This document shows, piece by piece, positions 22,764-25,958 of a stretch of 25,958 bases of DNA (positions are counted from its first letter, which is position 1; each line of letters starts with the position of its first letter). The notes under the pieces were generated by a model, which did not search any database, was not told the origin of the DNA, and saw only the letters and a program-made list of their open reading frames with translations. The position numbers and the translations under genes were made by a program. Source of the DNA: Alistipes sp. (GTDB lineage Bacteria > Bacteroidota > Bacteroidia > Bacteroidales > Rikenellaceae); contig JAFOZN010000197.1 of assembly GCA_017391185.1 (NCBI GenBank), positions 1 to 25,958 of the forward strand, read 5' to 3'.

Positions 22764-25700
22764 TTAGAATTTAACATTTACACCAAATACGAATGATGTA
22801 GAGATTGGGTGGCTACCCCAACCCATCTCAGGATCATAACCCTTAGGGAAGTTGCTGATCGCTGGGAGATCATTCACGCTAACGTAAACGCGAAGGTTCT
22901 TCATCATGATGTGCTTCAAAATATCCTGTGGCAAAGTGTAACCTACAGAGATGTTCTTAACACGGAAGTAACCGCCGTTGAAGAGCCAATAGTCAGAACC
23001 AGAGTAGCTTGAAGAGTTAGTATCGCTCAAACGTGGATACTTAACCTTAGCATTCTGTGCAGGTGTGTTGTGCTGGCTCCAGTAGTTACCCAAAAGCAAC
23101 TCAGGTACTGCACCCCACTTGTTACGCAATGGCTGGATCCAATACTGGTTGAACAATACTCTCTGGTGACCTACACCCTGGAATGAGAGGCTGAAATCGA
23201 AGTTCTTCCAACCCATTGCGATGTTACCACCGTAGAGGTACTCAGGCAATGAGTTACCCATGTGAACCTTATCGTCAGAGTTGATTGTACCATCCTTCTT
23301 TACATCTACGTAACGTACGTCACCTGGCTTGTCGTTCTTAGACATTGTTGGAACAGGATTACCATTCTTATCCAACATATCCTTCTCTGTGAGGAACAAA
23401 CCGTTTGACTTGTACATATACCACTCGTTGTAGTATGAACCCTCCTCGATGATCTTGTTACCAGAGATAGTGCGCTTGTCACCCATGTAACCCATCTTAG
23501 AGCGATAGTCAGAAACGTTAGCAGAAACGCTGTACCAGAAGTTCTCACCTACCTGATCCATCCACTTAACCTCAACGTCCCATCCCTGAGTGTGCATATC
23601 ACCCGCATTCTGTGATGGAGCAGAGAAACCAGAGTATGATGGGAAACCGAGTGTAAGCAACATATCCTCAGTCTTCTTGTAGTAGTAGTCAGCTGTCAAG
23701 CTCAAACGCTGATCGAAGAACGATGCGTCAACACCTACACCATAAGTAGTAGTTGTCTCCCATGTAATGTCCTTAAATGCGTAGTAAACCTGAGCTGCGT
23801 TCTGAACAGCAGTAACCTCGCCCTTACCCTTGTTGTACATGTAGCTTGTACCGAAGTTCATAGAAGCCATGTATGGGAACTCAGAACCGATACGCTCGTT
23901 ACCCAACTGACCGATAGAACCTCTAAGCTTCAAATAGTTAACGGCATTAACATTCTCCTTGAACCAAGACTCCTCAGAGATTACCCAACCTGCAGATACA
24001 GATGGGAATACACCCCAACGGCTATCCTTGTGGAAACGTGATGAACCATCGGCACGTACGTTAGCCTGGATCATATACTTATTCTTATAAGAGTACATCA
24101 AACGGCCGAATACTGACTGGTATGCGTTGTGACCTGCTGAACCAGAGTTGTACTGATAATCCTCAGGACCGATGTTCAAATAAGGATATGTATTCAAGAG
24201 GTAGTTGTTACGTGAAGCACCCAAGTTCTCCCAATTAGCTTTGTAACCCTCATAACCAACCATGGCGCTGAATGAGTGGTCACCCCACATCTTAGCGTAG
24301 TTAGCATAGAACTGGTATGTACGGTTGTTAGAGTCGTTACGAGTCTCTGAAAGGCTTGTAGTCTTCATTGTCTCGAACAATGTAGAAGCACCGTTCTCAT
24401 AGAATACGTTAACAGCCTTCTGGAACTTCTTGTTCTTGTGGAAAGTGTAACGTGGAGCGAAGATACCTGTGATAGTAAGGCCCTTGAATGGCTTGATGTC
24501 GATCTGAGCCTTAGCACCGAACTTGTAGTAGTTGCTGAGGCTGTTACCACCCTCACGCAAAGCTGCCAAACCGTTGGCACCATCCTTAACGTCTGCGTAA
24601 GTACCATTCTCCCAGTAAGGACCATAGATAGGAGACATGATGTATGTCCAATCCATAGCGTTACCAAATGATGGAGATGTACTGTTAGAAGCAGAGAAGT
24701 CGAGGTTAACGCTTGCGTGCAACCACTTTGTGATGTTGAAGTCGTTGTTCATACGACCAGCATAACGCTCGTAGTTACGGTTATTATATCTAAAGTATCC
24801 GTTACCATCCTGATAGTTGAATGTGAACTTAGTGCGCAAATTCTCAGTACCACCTGACAAAGCCAAAGTGTGCTGCTGGTGAGTTGTAGTCTCCTTAAGC
24901 ATTACGTCAACCCAATCAGTGTTTGGATAGTGATAAGGATCTCTTGCATTCTTAGCCATGTAAGTCTTGATATAATCCTGAGAGTAAACAGAATAAGGAT
25001 CTGCAGCACCGTCATTCCAAGTGATCTCGTTCTTGATGTTGAACCAATCCACAGCGTCACCGCTCTTTGGACGACCAGTTGGCTTATCCAATGAGAACTC
25101 ATAAGTATAATCCAAAGAGAACTCCTTGTTCTTAGCACGCTTAGTTGTGATGAGGATTACACCTGCAGCGGCACGTGAACCGTAGATAGCAGCAGCGGCA
25201 GCATCCTTCAAAACTGTCATTGTCTCAACGTCTGTTGCCAATACATCGTTCAATGAAGATGGCACACCGTCAACGATTACCAATGGACTGTTGTCAGACA
25301 TTGTAGTCACACCACGGATAACAACTGAACCGCTATCACCAGGACCACCACCAGAACGTGTTACCTGTACACCAGCGATCTGACCCTGCATAGCGTTTGT
25401 GATCTGCTGAGTAGAACGGTTAGTCAAGAGAGAACCCTGAACGCTTGACATAGAGCCAGTCAAGTCACCCTTACGTGCTGTACCGTAACCGATAACCACA
25501 ACGTCCTCCAATGCCTGGAGATCCTCCTCCATTGTAACCTTGATAGTTGACTGGTTACCGATCTTGAGGTTTACAGTCTTGTAACCAATAGATGTGAATT
25601 GAAGAGTCTGACCTGCCTTAGCAGCCAACTCAAAATTACCGTTAACATCGGTAATTGTACCTTTGGCAGTGTCTTCTACGAGAACAACGGTAACACCAAC

Positions 25701-25856
25701 AAGAGCGTCACCCTTCTGATCTACGACATTACCCTTCACTAAATTTTGCGCCATAGCTGTGGAAATTCCTCCACCTGCTAAAAGTGTGATTATCAACGCA
25801 AAACGTGCGCAAATAACCAGACTACGCAATGATGCGATAGTGCTTTTTAGGTTCAT
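22764..25856 (-). CDS. susC: SusC/RagA-family TonB-dependent transporter
   Basis: With the start at 25856 (MNLKSTIASLRS) the product has 1030 residues. A signal peptide ends near AMAQ (residue 37). An earlier in-frame ATG at 25919 would put 21 extra residues before the signal peptide and lie upstream of or at the predicted transcription start, so I reject it. Residues about 38-112 are a carboxypeptidase D regulatory-like domain (VVDQKGDALVGVTV, GTITDVNGNFEL). DVVVIGYGT at 118-126 is the SusC TonB-box region. The plug runs to about 240 (GGPGDSGSVVIRGV, PLVIVDGVPSSLNDV), followed by the 22-strand barrel ending FVFGVNVKF. There is no N-terminal STN domain, which argues against ECF-sigma/anti-sigma signalling. 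It imports oligosaccharides with SusD using TonB energy. Confidence 0.97.
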   Translation of the reverse strand: MNLKSTIASLRSLVICARFALIITLLAGGGISTAMAQNLVKGNVVDQKGDALVGVTVVLVEDTAKGTITDVNGNFELAAKAGQTLQFTSIGYKTVNLKIGNQSTIKVTMEEDLQALEDVVVIGYGTARKGDLTGSMSSVQGSLLTNRSTQQITNAMQGQIAGVQVTRSGGGPGDSGSVVIRGVTTMSDNSPLVIVDGVPSSLNDVLATDVETMTVLKDAAAAAIYGSRAAAGVILITTKRAKNKEFSLDYTYEFSLDKPTGRPKSGDAVDWFNIKNEITWNDGAADPYSVYSQDYIKTYMAKNARDPYHYPNTDWVDVMLKETTTHQQHTLALSGGTENLRTKFTFNYQDGNGYFRYNNRNYERYAGRMNNDFNITKWLHASVNLDFSASNSTSPSFGNAMDWTYIMSPIYGPYWENGTYADVKDGANGLAALREGGNSLSNYYKFGAKAQIDIKPFKGLTITGIFAPRYTFHKNKKFQKAVNVFYENGASTLFETMKTTSLSETRNDSNNRTYQFYANYAKMWGDHSFSAMVGYEGYKANWENLGASRNNYLLNTYPYLNIGPEDYQYNSGSAGHNAYQSVFGRLMYSYKNKYMIQANVRADGSSRFHKDSRWGVFPSVSAGWVISEESWFKENVNAVNYLKLRGSIGQLGNERIGSEFPYMASMNFGTSYMYNKGKGEVTAVQNAAQVYYAFKDITWETTTTYGVGVDASFFDQRLSLTADYYYKKTEDMLLTLGFPSYSGFSAPSQNAGDMHTQGWDVEVKWMDQVGENFWYSVSANVSDYRSKMGYMGDKRTISGNKIIEEGSYYNEWYMYKSNGLFLTEKDMLDKNGNPVPTMSKNDKPGDVRYVDVKKDGTINSDDKVHMGNSLPEYLYGGNIAMGWKNFDFSLSFQGVGHQRVLFNQYWIQPLRNKWGAVPELLLGNYWSQHNTPAQNAKVKYPRLSDTNSSSYSGSDYWLFNGGYFRVKNISVGYTLPQDILKHIMMKNLRVYVSVNDLPAISNFPKGYDPEMGWGSHPISTSFVFGVNVKF

Positions 25857-25930
25857 AAATAATTTTTTTAGGTTATAAAATAAGTTAGTTAAAATGTATT
25901 TCAGTTCTGTTTGCCCCACTTAAATACATA

Positions 25931-25938
25931 CAAATGTA
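25931..25938 (-). promoter_or_regulatory. -7 promoter element for susC
   Basis: The - strand reads TACATTTG, an exact TAnnTTTG match, about 75 bases upstream of the susC start. The -33 box would lie at or just beyond the right end of the window and cannot be checked. The region 25857-25930 is an AT-rich leader with no other structure that I can see. Confidence 0.7.
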
Positions 25939-25958
25939 CTAAAAAAATCTTTATCAGA

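Overview
The window looks like chromosomal DNA of a gut-type Bacteroidota (Bacteroidales). The evidence is a SusC/SusD pair, lipoprotein signal peptides, promoters of the TTTG-N20-TAnnTTTG type, and the near absence of Shine-Dalgarno sequences. Composition is close to balanced GC. A Rikenellaceae/Alistipes-like or related Bacteroidales source is plausible, but genus cannot be fixed from this sequence. There are no rRNA or tRNA genes, insertion sequences, CRISPR arrays or prophage genes.

Layout. (1) Positions 1-4039, + strand, housekeeping: the 3' end of an MsbA-type ABC exporter, queD, and polA with an intact proofreading domain. (2) Positions 4141-11267, - strand: a tight six-gene operon read from 11267 downwards, encoding an aldo/keto reductase (L-galactose dehydrogenase type), an amidohydrolase lactonase, a FucP-family sugar permease, a zinc dehydrogenase of L-galactonate 5-dehydrogenase type, tagaturonate reductase (uxaB) and altronate dehydratase (uxaA). 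Together they form a route L-galactose -> L-galactonolactone -> L-galactonate -> D-tagaturonate -> D-altronate -> 2-keto-3-deoxygluconate. The upper half matches the L-galactose pathway described for Bacteroides vulgatus. (3) Positions 11561-13558, - strand: a secreted GH97 glycosidase of the retaining alpha-galactosidase type, with its own promoter and terminator. (4) Positions 13722-15575, + strand: xerC, hpf and a DUF1232 membrane protein, ordinary core genes that split the carbohydrate genes into two blocks. (5) Positions 15621-25856, - strand: a polysaccharide utilisation locus read from the right: SusC, SusD, an 822-residue lipoprotein built from an internal duplication, a lipoprotein FAD-dependent oxidoreductase with an N-terminal sugar-binding-like domain, and an SGNH esterase-like protein.

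Working model. SusC/SusD capture and import a glycan. The exported oxidoreductase, the duplicated propeller-like lipoprotein and the SGNH hydrolase probably modify or bind it, with GH97 trimming alpha-galactosyl or similarly configured residues. The cytoplasmic operon uses L-galactose. No enzyme in the window is expected to release L-galactose, so any link between the two carbohydrate blocks is inferred from proximity only. The PUL substrate cannot be assigned. The least explained parts are the duplicated lipoprotein (18411-20879) and the exported flavoprotein beside it (16413-18278), whose promoter overlaps the terminator of the lipoprotein gene.
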